Shown: piece by piece, positions 17,676-26,931 of the stretch
How positions within the stretch are numbered: the stretch's first letter is position 1
How the letters are laid out: each line of letters opens with the position of its first letter
Source of the DNA: Gimesia benthica
GTDB lineage: Bacteria > Planctomycetota > Planctomycetia > Planctomycetales > Planctomycetaceae
Assembly (NCBI RefSeq): GCF_009720525.1
Contig: NZ_CP043930.1
Span: 7,638,001 to 7,702,000, forward strand
DNA length: 64,000 bases
Direction of reading: 5' to 3'
Notes under the pieces: model-generated
What the model was told of the DNA's origin: nothing
The model's database searches: none
Seen by the model: the letters and a program-made list of their open reading frames with translations, nothing else
Position numbers and translations under genes: made by a program

Positions 17676-18461
17676 TCAGGCAGCTTCGATGGCTGCTGCC
17701 GAGAGTGGGAATTTCAGCGTGAAAGCAGTCCCTTTACCAATGGCACTCTCAACACGGATGCGTCCGTTATGGGCCTCCATGACCTCTTTGGCCAGTGACA
17801 GGCCCAGACCAGTGCCTCCCTGGCCGTTCTCGTCTGCTTCTTTGGTCGTGTAAAACTGTTCAAAGATATGGTGCAGCTGCTCGGGCGGAATACCAGAACC
17901 GCTGTCGCGCACGATCACCTCTGCCAGGTTCGATTCCGCATTCACACGGACCGCCAGATCGAGTCTGCCGCCGCCCGGCATCGCCTGACGGGCATTCACG
18001 ATCAGATTGACAAGCACCTGCTGAATCTGGTTCGGATTTAAAGTGACTTCCGGCTGAGCATCGAAATGCGTATGCAGATTAACGCGGTTCATCGAGAGGT
18101 CTTTTTCCACCAGGGCAATCACGCTCTTGACCAGTACGACCAGATCGACCGGTTCCTGGCGACTCTCATTACCGCGGGCATACGAGAGCATGCCGGTGGT
18201 GATCTTGGCGGCTCGCTGACCAGCGGAGAGAATCTTGGTAAACGCTTTATCCCGGCGTTCTTCTTCTTTGTGACGCAGGCCCAGCTTCGCGTAATTGATC
18301 ACGGTCGTGAGAATATTGTTGAATTCATGCGTGATCGATGAAGCCAGGGCACCCACGGAGCTCATCTTCTGTGCCTGAATGAGCTGCTTCTGGTAATCCT
18401 GGACTTGAGCTTCCAGCTCTTTGACGCGGGCTTCAAGATTTTCGACGGTTTGCTGAGTCAT
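17676..18461 (-). CDS. Soluble two-component sensor histidine kinase
   Basis: 261 residues from ATG 18461 (an upstream in-frame start at 18521 adds 20 unconvincing residues). No membrane segment or signal, so cytoplasmic. An N-terminal coiled coil (VENLEARVKELEAQVQDYQK) leads to the HisKA helix with the phosphorylated His at about 45 (SITHEFNNILT). The ATPase domain shows the N box (VLVNLIVNARQAM), G1 (DSGSGIP), F box (FEQFYTTK) and G2 (GGTGLGLSLAKEV). No response regulator gene is next to it, so its partner is elsewhere. The input is not visible; the coiled coil alone may mediate contact with another sensor. Confidence 0.9.
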   Translation of the reverse strand: MTQQTVENLEARVKELEAQVQDYQKQLIQAQKMSSVGALASSITHEFNNILTTVINYAKLGLRHKEEERRDKAFTKILSAGQRAAKITTGMLSYARGNESRQEPVDLVVLVKSVIALVEKDLSMNRVNLHTHFDAQPEVTLNPNQIQQVLVNLIVNARQAMPGGGRLDLAVRVNAESNLAEVIVRDSGSGIPPEQLHHIFEQFYTTKEADENGQGGTGLGLSLAKEVMEAHNGRIRVESAIGKGTAFTLKFPLSAAAIEAA

Positions 18462-19044
18462 AAACCTGACACATCCTTGTGAGGCGAGTGAGTTGTAATT
18501 TCGAACACCCATTTGATTCAAGTTGCACTTGAAGCGGGCGAGTGTTTCAGCTGAGCTATCTACTTAAGAATATCGGCTGCCGCAAATCGGCAATCCAGAA
18601 CCTGAGCAGCCACCTGTTACAGTCGATCAAGAATGAAGCCCTCAGATCCAGTTATGTAAACAGGCCTAGGCGGGGGGGATGGGGGCTATGGGATGGGATC
18701 AGCCATCAATGGGCCTCAATATGTAGGCGTGAAAGCCACAAAACTATGTGGAAGGAGGCTCAGAGCGGATTGCCAAACGACATCTCCGCATTAGCAACAG
18801 GCGTTAGTAACCTGCTGCAAAATAGAGGATTACGATGGGATTTTGCTGCGGAACCCTGCTGACAGCCTGGGTACCGCAGCTGGAACAGACCTGACAGAGC
18901 TCCGTATCCGCAGTAGTTCAGGAAACCGTTGTCCTTAGCGCAACGGATTCACATATCTATCCGGAAAAGGTTCTGCAGGGTGCCTGGGGTGTGCTTCTTT
19001 CCAGGTTTGACTTTCAGCACCGGACCCATGTCAGGCAATCTGAT
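18462..19044. other. Intergenic region, nothing recognised
   Basis: About 580 bp between the histidine kinase and the end of the exopolysaccharide cluster. Contains a G-rich stretch (18668-18695, including a run of seven G) that could form a G-quadruplex-like structure, but no gene, terminator or repeat I can support. Confidence 0.35.
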
Positions 19045-20046
19045 TTAAGCGGCAGCCCGCTCTTCTGCAGGACCCTGATCCTGTTGTTTGTCTGCCCGAC
19101 TCTGGCGTTCCGCACACTGAATCCGATAGGCGATCTCTTTGGCGATTGCCTGATTGAAGTTGAGCTGGAACTGCTGATACGAGAACTGGGCAGCACAACA
19201 CCAGCCGATCACGGACTGGCAACGCTGCGGACGGAGCTCCAGCTCACGCATCGCTGAGATCAGTGAGGCGGCGCTCTGTTCGGCGAAGTGGATTCCACTC
19301 CCCAATCCATGCTGTTCAAAGCAGATGACCGACTGGGCTGCTTCACAGCCTCCAAAGATCACCACCGGGGCACCACAGCTCTGTGCTTCCTGGGCAGACA
19401 GATCGAAGTCAACATCCCGGGGACAGATCACTGCTTTACAGAGCCGATATTGATCTCGCAGAGTCTGATCATCAATGGGACCAATGATTTCTACCTGAGG
19501 CTCATTATGAACGGCAGCAGGGACCTGTTCTGCAGGAATCCCGATGATCGACAGACTCTGTTTGAGAGCCACACAGGCATCAACGGCCAGTTGCTCTTGC
19601 GCAGTCCAGGGACCGTCGACAACCAGCAGGTAGAACTCACTCCGTCTTTCATAACCGGAACTGAAAAAATCGGTTTCAACGGGGGGGCGCACAAATGACG
19701 TGAAACGATCACGGTTCTGATTCAAAAGTGTTTTGGTCGGTACAACGAATTCCACTTCAGTCAGTGAGTTAACCAGCTGGTGATCGATAGGCTTCTGATT
19801 GCTGGCGATCGGTTCCAGGTAGCACATATGCAACTGGTGGTCCTGGCATTTGATCGAGGCGGCTGCTTCGAGGCTCGTACTGATGATCAGATTCGCCCGG
19901 GAGACATCCACTTCCTTCTCCGGGGAAAAGCCGGTTCCGAAGCGGGCAATCGTGGAGGAATGAGGCCAGGTCTGATTCAGTGCTTCCCAGATACTATATT
20001 CAATGCGCGTATGAGATACGCCTGTGTGCACTAAGATCACACTCAT
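19045..20046 (-). CDS. Glycosyltransferase family 4-like protein
   Basis: 333 residues with a strong ribosome site (AAGGAGGAAACAAC before ATG 20046). The N-terminal half resembles a degenerate GT-B donor fold (MSVILVHTGVSH, FVVPTKTLLNQN), and the C-terminal half keeps the GT4 nucleotide-sugar pattern: FYLLVVDGPWTAQEQ, VEIIGPIDDQTLRDQYRLC, DFDLSAQEAQSCGAPVVIFGG (the E-x7-E-like region). A Gln/Arg/Glu-rich tail closes it. Last gene of the cluster, 319 bp from the previous gene, so it may have its own promoter. Donor and acceptor unknown. Confidence 0.7.
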   Translation of the reverse strand: MSVILVHTGVSHTRIEYSIWEALNQTWPHSSTIARFGTGFSPEKEVDVSRANLIISTSLEAAASIKCQDHQLHMCYLEPIASNQKPIDHQLVNSLTEVEFVVPTKTLLNQNRDRFTSFVRPPVETDFFSSGYERRSEFYLLVVDGPWTAQEQLAVDACVALKQSLSIIGIPAEQVPAAVHNEPQVEIIGPIDDQTLRDQYRLCKAVICPRDVDFDLSAQEAQSCGAPVVIFGGCEAAQSVICFEQHGLGSGIHFAEQSAASLISAMRELELRPQRCQSVIGWCCAAQFSYQQFQLNFNQAIAKEIAYRIQCAERQSRADKQQDQGPAEERAAA

Positions 20047-20365
20047 GTTGTTTCCTCCTTGAAACGATGATGAGTCTGAATCAAATCCTGTTGTTATTCT
20101 GCCAGCAGCGACTTCACCGCAGAATACGCTTGAGGGAAGCTCAAAGAAGGGGGTGATGTATTTAGTAACTCAAGTCAGACAACAGAGAAAGGACTCAATT
20201 TTAGTACCGCGGTTGTCGGCCGCAGAACCGATAGAAAAACAGGGGAAGACAAGCCAGTTGAGAATCACGGACCGTCTGGGCGCTGATATTGACAAATCTC
20301 GAAAATCTGGTCAATCCGAATCTGCCCGGATTCTATAATGAAACGGGTGCCTGCTCCACTTTTTC
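20047..20365. other. Gap inside the exopolysaccharide cluster
   Basis: About 320 bp, the only sizeable gap in the cluster. It contains an inverted repeat ATTGAC...GTCAAT at 20288-20315 and GAATC...GATTC close by (about 20318-20333), upstream of the strong ribosome site of the last gene. This suggests a separate promoter or a regulatory hairpin, but no clear -35/-10 pair stands out. Confidence 0.35.
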
Positions 20366-21559
20366 TCAGACTGGAACAGCCGTTTCCTGGTGGGAAATGG
20401 GGTGAATCGCTTCAAAATCGGGCGTTGTGTTTCCCTGTTCCGCCTGGTGAATCAGCGCTGCCATTTCCCACGCGGTCACGTAATAATATTTCCACTCCGG
20501 ATGCCGGGAGGCTTCGCGACGCAATTCTGCATGAAACGCCTCCGTTTCCGGTCCCAGCAGAGTCTCCAGATTACCAGGTTTGGCGCCATGGGTGTGCAGC
20601 TTGATAAAGGTCCAGTCGGGCCGGCCTGCCACATGCACATCTGCCGCCAGCCAGTGCCGGAAACGTGAGATCGTTGCCGGACGCCCACCGTGCAGGTCCG
20701 AGTTCTCAATCCCGGGCATGAATCCCCATTTCCGTTGATTCCAGTCGAGTCCCAACGGTCCCTGGATCATTAGCAGGCTGTCCCGCTCGGGAGTCTGACC
20801 AACGTGCGCGAGCGTACCTGCATCGTGTGATTTACATTTGCCAGGCTGATTCTTCGCATAATAGATGCTGTTGATGATGCGTGTCTGGGTGTCACTGGGA
20901 GCTGAAGGCATCGTCAGGTCGGCGTAGCAGCCTGTCTCCAGCAGCACATCGATTTCATTGTCGACTCCGCACCAGCGACCATCCGGACGCGAGTTGCACA
21001 GGGCCCAGTTTCCGTGAATGAAACTGTAGAGAATCTCTCCCGTTGCGGGATCCTTGCGCAGCAGTCCATGTCGTTCGTAAAGCGTCTTGCGAAAATCATT
21101 CATTTTCTGACGCAGCCCCTCGGCCGTGTCATTGTCGTGGTGCAGGTGGATCTCCACATCGCCGAATCCCTGTTTACAGAGTCGCGCCAGGCGATCCAGG
21201 TACTCGGGCTGATACTGATCCTGTGGAAAGAAGAACGTATGTTGAGGCACCTGTCCCCGCGAATCACTGAAACGCGAGAAGCGGGCCGGATATTCTTCAC
21301 ACCAGCGGTCCACGCGGGCGATCGCTTCCGCTTTCTGTGGTTTTCCCCATTCGGGTTCATAGTGATCGCAGACCGCGATGAAGATATGCCGGGGCTGTTC
21401 CGGAGTAAATTTGACCGGCCGATCCTGCCTCTTCTGAAACAGATAAGCGGGCAGCCAGTACTGCATGTTCCGGGCACGAATCGCCAGGGAAACGCAGCCG
21501 ATGCACGCCATCACCAGCAGGCTGAGCATCGCGATACAGGCAAACAGAAATGTATTCAT
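20366..21559 (-). CDS. Membrane-anchored polysaccharide deacetylase-like protein
   Basis: 397 residues: an N-terminal membrane helix (FLFACIAMLSLLVMACIGCV) and a large domain with deacetylase-like landmarks FIAVCDHYEPEWG (Asp/His at the start), DVEIHLHHDND (HxHHD, probable metal site), YSFIHGNWALCNS and FIKLHTHGA. The canonical TFDDGP motif is not present, so it belongs to a divergent branch found in exopolysaccharide gene clusters; catalytic activity is therefore inferred. It starts 12 bp after the glycosyltransferase 2 gene, within the same transcript. Confidence 0.75.
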   Translation of the reverse strand: MNTFLFACIAMLSLLVMACIGCVSLAIRARNMQYWLPAYLFQKRQDRPVKFTPEQPRHIFIAVCDHYEPEWGKPQKAEAIARVDRWCEEYPARFSRFSDSRGQVPQHTFFFPQDQYQPEYLDRLARLCKQGFGDVEIHLHHDNDTAEGLRQKMNDFRKTLYERHGLLRKDPATGEILYSFIHGNWALCNSRPDGRWCGVDNEIDVLLETGCYADLTMPSAPSDTQTRIINSIYYAKNQPGKCKSHDAGTLAHVGQTPERDSLLMIQGPLGLDWNQRKWGFMPGIENSDLHGGRPATISRFRHWLAADVHVAGRPDWTFIKLHTHGAKPGNLETLLGPETEAFHAELRREASRHPEWKYYYVTAWEMAALIHQAEQGNTTPDFEAIHPISHQETAVPV

Positions 21560-21571
21560 GACGGATTATCT

Positions 21572-22852
21572 TTATGAATGATGAGAGGGAATATTATTCT
21601 CAATGGTTTCCACATCGATGTCGCTCTGCTGTTCCAGCGAAAACGCTTCATCGACAGGTACCACACGGGTGGCACTGCGTTCGGTCCGTTCCCAGGTGCC
21701 GGTCTGTCGCGTGAAGAGCCAGCGAAACAGGCCAATTCCCAGTGCCAGGTTCATCTGCACGAACATGCCCGGAACCCGACAGAGTTTACGGAGCACGCCC
21801 CCTCGATTCGCGAGTTTCATACCCAGGAAGGCAGACAGATAAAACAGTCCCTGGCCCAGTAATGTGATCTGGTAGAGTGTCTGATTCAACAGGCACAGAT
21901 TCGCCAGCAGTGCCACGGTCATGAAGACCGGACAGAACCAGCGCAACAGTTTGTGTGACCAGAAGGCAAATGCGATGTATCCATATCGAGGACTCAGCAG
22001 CCCCTTCAGGTGTCGTAAACTTTGAAAACCGCCGGTACCGATGCGGACACGACGTTTGAATTCTGCCTGTACCGAAGTGGCAGATTCCTCGGTCGCGAAG
22101 GCACTGCCGTCATAGATCAGACGACGGCCCATCAGATGGACTCGCATCCCGATTAGAAAATCGTCAATGATCGTTTCCGGAGGAATCGGCATGTAGATCG
22201 ACTTGCGTAAGGCATACAGTGCACCATTCACGCCCAGTACGGCTCCGAGGTTCGTTTCACACTGTTTCAGGAAGTTTTCATATTTCCAATACAGGCCATC
22301 CACATTTTTTCCCGTCTCTGAATCTTCGAGAATCAACTGCCCGCAGACACCGCCGATGGTTTCATCGTCAAAGTGCTGTACCAGTTGTTTGAGGCACTGT
22401 GGATCCATGTGGGTATTGGCATCAGAGAAGACCAGGATTTCACCGCGGGCCGCCGGTACACAGTCATTTAAGACCGATGACTTGCCCCGGCGTTCTTCGA
22501 ACTGCAGCAGACGCACGCGGTCATCCTCATACATGGTGACCAGTTCGCCCGTCAGGTCTTCGTTCCCGTCGCAGCCGATCAGGACCTCAAGTTTGTCGGC
22601 AGGGTAGTCCAGCTGCGCGAGATTATTCAGACGATCGAGAATGACATTCTCTTCCCGATAGGCGGCGATAATAATCGACACAAAGGGGAGTTCCCCCGCC
22701 GTTGCCGTTTCGCTTTGAATGCTTTCTAAGTCTTCCGCCCGTCGGGAATGACGCCGTGAAAGCAGCCAGATCAGCAGTGGATAGCCGACATAGGCGTAGG
22801 CGATCAACGCGACGGATCCCCAGAAGAGGCTGATGAAGAGTGTGGATATCAT
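21572..22852 (-). CDS. Glycosyltransferase family 2, processive-type membrane enzyme
   Basis: 426 residues. One N-terminal membrane helix (STLFISLFWGSVALIAYAYV), a GT-A catalytic domain (FVSIIIAAYREEN, IGCDGNED, VFSDANTHMD as the DxD-like metal site, TIIDDFLIGMRV as the acceptor-side acidic pair, FKRRVRIGTGG in the position of QxxRW) and about three C-terminal helices. This build matches hyaluronan/cellulose-synthase-like GT2 enzymes, so it may polymerise or extend a chain at the inner membrane. Its start overlaps the stop of the acetyltransferase gene by four bases. Confidence 0.88.
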   Translation of the reverse strand: MISTLFISLFWGSVALIAYAYVGYPLLIWLLSRRHSRRAEDLESIQSETATAGELPFVSIIIAAYREENVILDRLNNLAQLDYPADKLEVLIGCDGNEDLTGELVTMYEDDRVRLLQFEERRGKSSVLNDCVPAARGEILVFSDANTHMDPQCLKQLVQHFDDETIGGVCGQLILEDSETGKNVDGLYWKYENFLKQCETNLGAVLGVNGALYALRKSIYMPIPPETIIDDFLIGMRVHLMGRRLIYDGSAFATEESATSVQAEFKRRVRIGTGGFQSLRHLKGLLSPRYGYIAFAFWSHKLLRWFCPVFMTVALLANLCLLNQTLYQITLLGQGLFYLSAFLGMKLANRGGVLRKLCRVPGMFVQMNLALGIGLFRWLFTRQTGTWERTERSATRVVPVDEAFSLEQQSDIDVETIENNIPSHHS

Positions 22853-23433
22853 GGTGCCACCTTTGGCTGATGTTGTTTGTAGGGGAGTTCGGCTTGATTG
22901 ATTTCTGGTCTGCTGACAGGTTCCGTCTCCTGATGAACCTTAATCACTTTCGCAGGAATCCCGCCGACAGTGGTGTGCGCTGCGACGTCTTTCACAACGA
23001 CCGCATTCGCCCCGATCTTTGAGTGCGATCCAATTTCCACCGCACCAATCACCTTGGCTCCCGCACCGATAAAGATGTCCGATCCCAGTCGAGGCGATGT
23101 GTTGCGTTCCGCACCGATGGTCACCTGGTGTTCCAGTTTGATGTCATCGCCGGCCTTGACGGAACCGTTAATCACGATTCCCTGGCTGTGGATGATCACC
23201 AGACGGCGACCGAAATCCGCACCGCGTCCGATGATGCACTGGCAGAAGATCGCATTGCATTTGTTGAAGATCATGGCCAGCGGCGCCAGTTTCCAGGCAC
23301 TCGCCCACTGCATCAGGCGGTACCAGAGCATCGCCATCGTGCCGTCGGTCAGGCACGTTTTCAGCAGGCTCCGCGCAGTCACACTGCCGTAGCACCATTC
23401 TGATTTTGCTTTCAGATCTTCCCAGAATTTCAT
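22849..23433 (-). CDS. Serine acetyltransferase-like hexapeptide acetyltransferase
   Basis: 194 residues with left-handed beta-helix (hexapeptide) repeats: IIGRGADFGRRLVIIHSQG, IVINGSVKAGDDIKLEHQVTIG, DIFIGAGAKVIGAVEIG, SKIGANAVVVKDV, then the cap TTVGGIPAKVIKVH. The catalytic His is in IIHSQG and the wording is that of the CysE family, but the N-terminal helical part is short. In a sugar-polymer cluster such enzymes usually O-acetylate a glycan or its precursor rather than make O-acetylserine; the context favours that role. Four-base overlap with the next gene. Confidence 0.82.
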   Translation of the reverse strand: MKFWEDLKAKSEWCYGSVTARSLLKTCLTDGTMAMLWYRLMQWASAWKLAPLAMIFNKCNAIFCQCIIGRGADFGRRLVIIHSQGIVINGSVKAGDDIKLEHQVTIGAERNTSPRLGSDIFIGAGAKVIGAVEIGSHSKIGANAVVVKDVAAHTTVGGIPAKVIKVHQETEPVSRPEINQAELPYKQHQPKVAP

Positions 23434-23459
23434 GTTCAGCCCATTTCGATTCGAATTAA

Positions 23460-24866
23460 TCAGATCCGGTGATGGACCAGTTGGTTTAACAGTTCCGCCA
23501 GTTGTCCTGCCTGGTGTTCCCGCTGGAACCGATCCCGTTTTTCCGGATGAGGCATTGGTGAGACCGTTTGGCCATTCAGACGATTGACCAGCCAGTGAGC
23601 AAGTTTGTCCGTTTCACTGGCACGGAAATTCCCTTCCGGCCAGAAGTCCTGCAGAATGCCCGCCGTTTCTCCCGCGGGAGTGATCGACAGGATTTCCCGC
23701 TGGATTGCCAGGTATTCAAACAGTTTCGCCGGTGCCACACGATCGGCGCCTTCCACATCGCTGAGCAGCAGGCAGAGTGCATCCGCGGCTGCCATCTTTT
23801 TCAAGGCTTCGTGGTGGGCACAGTAGTCTTCGCAAATCAGCGTGCAGTCCGTCTGGTTCAGACGATCCAGGACTTCCCGCTGTTCGGGAGTCTTTCTCCC
23901 AATCACCTGCAGTTCCAGATGTTTCAGGATTGCTGGCTGGGACTGATGTACGGCTTCAATCGCCCGCACCAGTGGTTCAATCGTGGTCAGGTTCCAGAGT
24001 GTTCCCGTATAAACAATCCGAAACTTTCTGCCACTCTCTGGTGAATAAGTCGATGACGTCTCATGCGGCGTGTCAAAGTCATCCGGATCGTAGCCGTTAT
24101 AGATACACTGTCCGACAGGCGAGGCTCCAAACTGCTCCGCCCGGTCCAGCAGACGCTGTGTGCTGGCTTTTGTGGTAGCGACAATCGCGTCTGAGTGACG
24201 CATGACCTTTTTCTGTAATCGGGTCTGAATCAGATCCGAGATCCGGTCCCGCTGATGGTTCTCCAGGTACTTGCTGCTCAGATCCCACTCGTCACGGAAA
24301 TCCGAAATCAGTGGCAGGTGGAATATTTTTTTGAGTTTGCTGGCCAGGATCAGGTTCGAATAGGGTGGGGCGGTCGCCAGGATGGCATCGTGGGGGACCC
24401 GCTTCAACAGACGCTTACCGGCCTTGAGTGCATTCGGATACCAGAGAATCTGCGCGTCGGGCTGCAGCAGCATTCCCGCACCCGCTTTGACCACCTTTTT
24501 GCAGGATGACTTGAGCGAACCTGACAGGCTCACTTTCTGCGCCCCTGCCTGCTTCTGGGCCATATTCTTTTTGAGTGTGTAGTCCGGTTCCCAGGTCCGT
24601 GCCTTTTCCAGATGGGTGCCTTCAGGAATATCGACCAGCAGGCTGTTATCGAACACCGGTACCGAAGGGTTGGCAGCCATCAGTACGCTCACATCCCAGC
24701 CAAACTGCTTCAGGTATTTCACAAACTTGACGGGACGCTGTACGCCGGCACCGCCAACCGGGGGGAAATGATAGCTCACCAGCAGCAGTCGCTTACGTGA
24801 CTCCTGTGGACGCGGCTGTTCTCCCGAATCGGACAGATCGACAGGTTGAGAGAGGATGGTAGACAT
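23460..24866 (-). CDS. Glycosyltransferase family 4 protein
   Basis: 468 residues, GT-B fold. The N-terminal domain opens with LLLVSYHFPPVGGAGVQRP, the acceptor-side glycine loop of GT4 enzymes; the C-terminal domain has FRIVYTGTLW, LQVIGRKTPEQ, and DRVAPAKLFEYLAIQREIL as the sugar-nucleotide E-x7-E region. No membrane segment, so it works on the cytoplasmic face. In the middle of the cluster with 25-bp spacing on both sides. Sugar donor unknown. Confidence 0.88.
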   Translation of the reverse strand: MSTILSQPVDLSDSGEQPRPQESRKRLLLVSYHFPPVGGAGVQRPVKFVKYLKQFGWDVSVLMAANPSVPVFDNSLLVDIPEGTHLEKARTWEPDYTLKKNMAQKQAGAQKVSLSGSLKSSCKKVVKAGAGMLLQPDAQILWYPNALKAGKRLLKRVPHDAILATAPPYSNLILASKLKKIFHLPLISDFRDEWDLSSKYLENHQRDRISDLIQTRLQKKVMRHSDAIVATTKASTQRLLDRAEQFGASPVGQCIYNGYDPDDFDTPHETSSTYSPESGRKFRIVYTGTLWNLTTIEPLVRAIEAVHQSQPAILKHLELQVIGRKTPEQREVLDRLNQTDCTLICEDYCAHHEALKKMAAADALCLLLSDVEGADRVAPAKLFEYLAIQREILSITPAGETAGILQDFWPEGNFRASETDKLAHWLVNRLNGQTVSPMPHPEKRDRFQREHQAGQLAELLNQLVHHRI

Positions 24867-24891
24867 TAATCAGAAATTCCTTTGTATACAC

Positions 24892-25626
24892 TCAGGCAGA
24901 AGCCCGTTGTTTGACTGGCGCTGGTTTCTTACCGGAAGCAAGCCAGTGGCTGACTCCCAGGGAGCGGATAGCATATTGTGTGTGTTCCGAAAGCTGACGT
25001 ACCGCTTCAATCGCGTAGGGGTGATTGTCGTGCATCAGGCAGAAATTACCTGCCTGCGGTTGAAAGCGTTCGCACCACTGGTTGATTTGTGAGTTTTCGG
25101 TCATCTGGTAATCCCGCGGATCGGTATCCCAGAGCACGATAGTTTTGTGACGTCGCCAGAGCCCCAGCATTTTGCCCGCGGTCAGTTTCCCTTTGGGAGG
25201 CCGCACCAGGCGCGGAATGCTACCGGTGATATCCCTCAGAATCCGATCTGTCTGATCGATCTCTGCCAGAAACTGTCTGGCTGTCGTTCGTGAAGGCTCG
25301 CTGTGAGTCAGGGTGTGATTGCCGATTTCGTGCCCCTCCTGAACCATCCGCTGGATGATTTCGGGGTGACGTTGTGCCTGGACGCCGATCACAAAAAAAG
25401 TCGCCTGTTGCTGATACTGCAGCAGCAGATCGAGCAGGCGGGGGGTGTATTCCGGATGCGGACCATCATCGAAGGTCAACGCCAGTGGTACGGGAGCCTG
25501 CGGGTGGGAGCCCGCATGTGTCTCTGAGGACAGAACCGGATGGGGAGACGTACCTTGAACCAGAAACAGTCGCCGTGGGACGACTGCAGTCAGCGAACGC
25601 TTAATCAACTGGCGAATCTGGTTCAT
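24892..25626 (-). CDS. Polysaccharide deacetylase (NodB family)
   Basis: 244 residues with all NodB motifs: LTFDDGPHPE (motif 1), GHEIGNHTLTHS (H-x3-H metal histidines), LVRPPKGKL (motif 3 Arg-Pro-Pro), WDTDPRDYQM (motif 4 Asp) and CLMHDNHPY (motif 5 His). The N-terminus (RQLIKRSLTAVVPRRLFLVQG) is basic and only weakly hydrophobic. Removes N-acetyl groups from hexosamine-containing chains in a metal-dependent manner. Its presence in the cluster implies that the polymer contains an N-acetylated amino sugar. Confidence 0.9.
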   Translation of the reverse strand: MNQIRQLIKRSLTAVVPRRLFLVQGTSPHPVLSSETHAGSHPQAPVPLALTFDDGPHPEYTPRLLDLLLQYQQQATFFVIGVQAQRHPEIIQRMVQEGHEIGNHTLTHSEPSRTTARQFLAEIDQTDRILRDITGSIPRLVRPPKGKLTAGKMLGLWRRHKTIVLWDTDPRDYQMTENSQINQWCERFQPQAGNFCLMHDNHPYAIEAVRQLSEHTQYAIRSLGVSHWLASGKKPAPVKQRASA

Positions 25627-25635
25627 GTTCGAATT

Positions 25636-26886
25636 TCAAACTGGTTGTCTGAGTTTTCTGTTTTTACGACGGTAGGACGATCGTGATTTCTGCTGTTCTG
25701 TTAAACCGGCTGAATACCGCGTGCTACAGTCAGACAAAATCTGGCTGAGCTGCACAGCGGACTCCTGCCAGGTCAATGGCTCGAAAACCCGTTGTTCCGG
25801 AATCGCAGGCACCGCCAGCATGCCCGACAGGGCGTCTGCCAGCAGCTGCGGGTTGTTCGGAGTCACCAGCCGATCCTGGAGGGGATCGGCGATCTCCGGA
25901 ATCCCGCCCACGCGACTGGCTACGAAACGGCTTCCGCAGGAAATCGCTTCCAAGAGCACATTGGGAACTCCCTCTGAAAGGCTGGGCAGGGCAACGACAT
26001 CGGCGGCCCGATACCAGTCTGGCAGTCGGGACTGTGGTTGTGACCCCTGCAACTGGAAATACTTGTCTAATCCGTACTCTGTTACTTTCTGGTTCAAACG
26101 GGAATGTAATGAGCCATTACCTAAAACATAGCATGTAAATGCAGGCCCCTGCTTACTTATTTTCTTACAGGCTTCCAGCAGAACCGTATGTCCTTTCACG
26201 GGTTCCAGTCGCCCTACGCTGACGATCACTTTACGATCCGGATCGAGTCCCAGACGCTCGCGGGCCGCCCGTTGATCACCGGGGCAGAAGCGGCTGCGAT
26301 CCACGCCCCGATAGACGGTATGAATCTTCTCAGGATGGATCTGCAGCTTTTGCACTGCGGCTTCGATGTCCTGGCTCACCGTGATCACAGCATCCGACTG
26401 TTGCAGTACCGATTGAATCGCCCGCCGCCGATGTCGATTCCGGGTCAACAGCAAGACATCGCTGCCCCCCGTCATGACGACCGCTGGAATTCCGTGTTCG
26501 CGGGCTGCCCTGACGGCGACCTCTCCATCCGGGTGCAGCCAGTACGACAGAATCACGTCCGGTTGAAACCGGGCGATAGCCCGATTCAAAGTCGAACGGA
26601 TCGACCAGTACAGGAACTGGCCGTAATGCTGATGCAGCATTTTCGGCGGGTAATAGAACCGCGGATAATCAACGCGCATTCCGTTAGCCGCTTCAAAAGG
26701 CAGCCAGTCGGGATCGAGTCGAGTCCGCTGGCTGACCCGGGAAGAACACTCATCCACCCAGGCGACCGGTGAGATCACATGGGTTTGGTGAAGTTCTCCC
26801 AGGGACTGCATCATCGCAGCGTTAAAAGTCCCTTTTCCCGGGTGCTGGGAATTCGGAAACACATTAGATAAGAACAGGATTTTCAT
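25636..26886 (-). CDS. Glycosyltransferase family 4 protein
   Basis: 416 residues. Typical GT4 layout: MKILFLSNVFPNSQHPGKG at the N-terminus, DVILSYWLHPDGEVAVRAAR in the first domain, then IVSVGRLEPVKGHTVLLEA at the start of the donor domain, YVLGNGSLHSRL, and ALPSLSEGVPNVLLEAISCG as the E-x7-E signature, followed by PVVAS-like GSRFVASRVGGIPEI. Closely matches planctomycete and proteobacterial exopolysaccharide transferases. Basic tail (KSRSSYRRKNRK). Nine bp before the deacetylase gene. Confidence 0.92.
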   Translation of the reverse strand: MKILFLSNVFPNSQHPGKGTFNAAMMQSLGELHQTHVISPVAWVDECSSRVSQRTRLDPDWLPFEAANGMRVDYPRFYYPPKMLHQHYGQFLYWSIRSTLNRAIARFQPDVILSYWLHPDGEVAVRAAREHGIPAVVMTGGSDVLLLTRNRHRRRAIQSVLQQSDAVITVSQDIEAAVQKLQIHPEKIHTVYRGVDRSRFCPGDQRAARERLGLDPDRKVIVSVGRLEPVKGHTVLLEACKKISKQGPAFTCYVLGNGSLHSRLNQKVTEYGLDKYFQLQGSQPQSRLPDWYRAADVVALPSLSEGVPNVLLEAISCGSRFVASRVGGIPEIADPLQDRLVTPNNPQLLADALSGMLAVPAIPEQRVFEPLTWQESAVQLSQILSDCSTRYSAGLTEQQKSRSSYRRKNRKLRQPV

Positions 26887-26931
26887 AAGTCGTCCATCTT
26901 TCGATAGTCAATGCGCTACTGCTGGGCCAGC

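Noticed and set aside
18668..18695. G-rich stretch as a regulatory G-quadruplex
   Set aside because: Isolated in a gene-free region with no nearby start, so no function can be supported.
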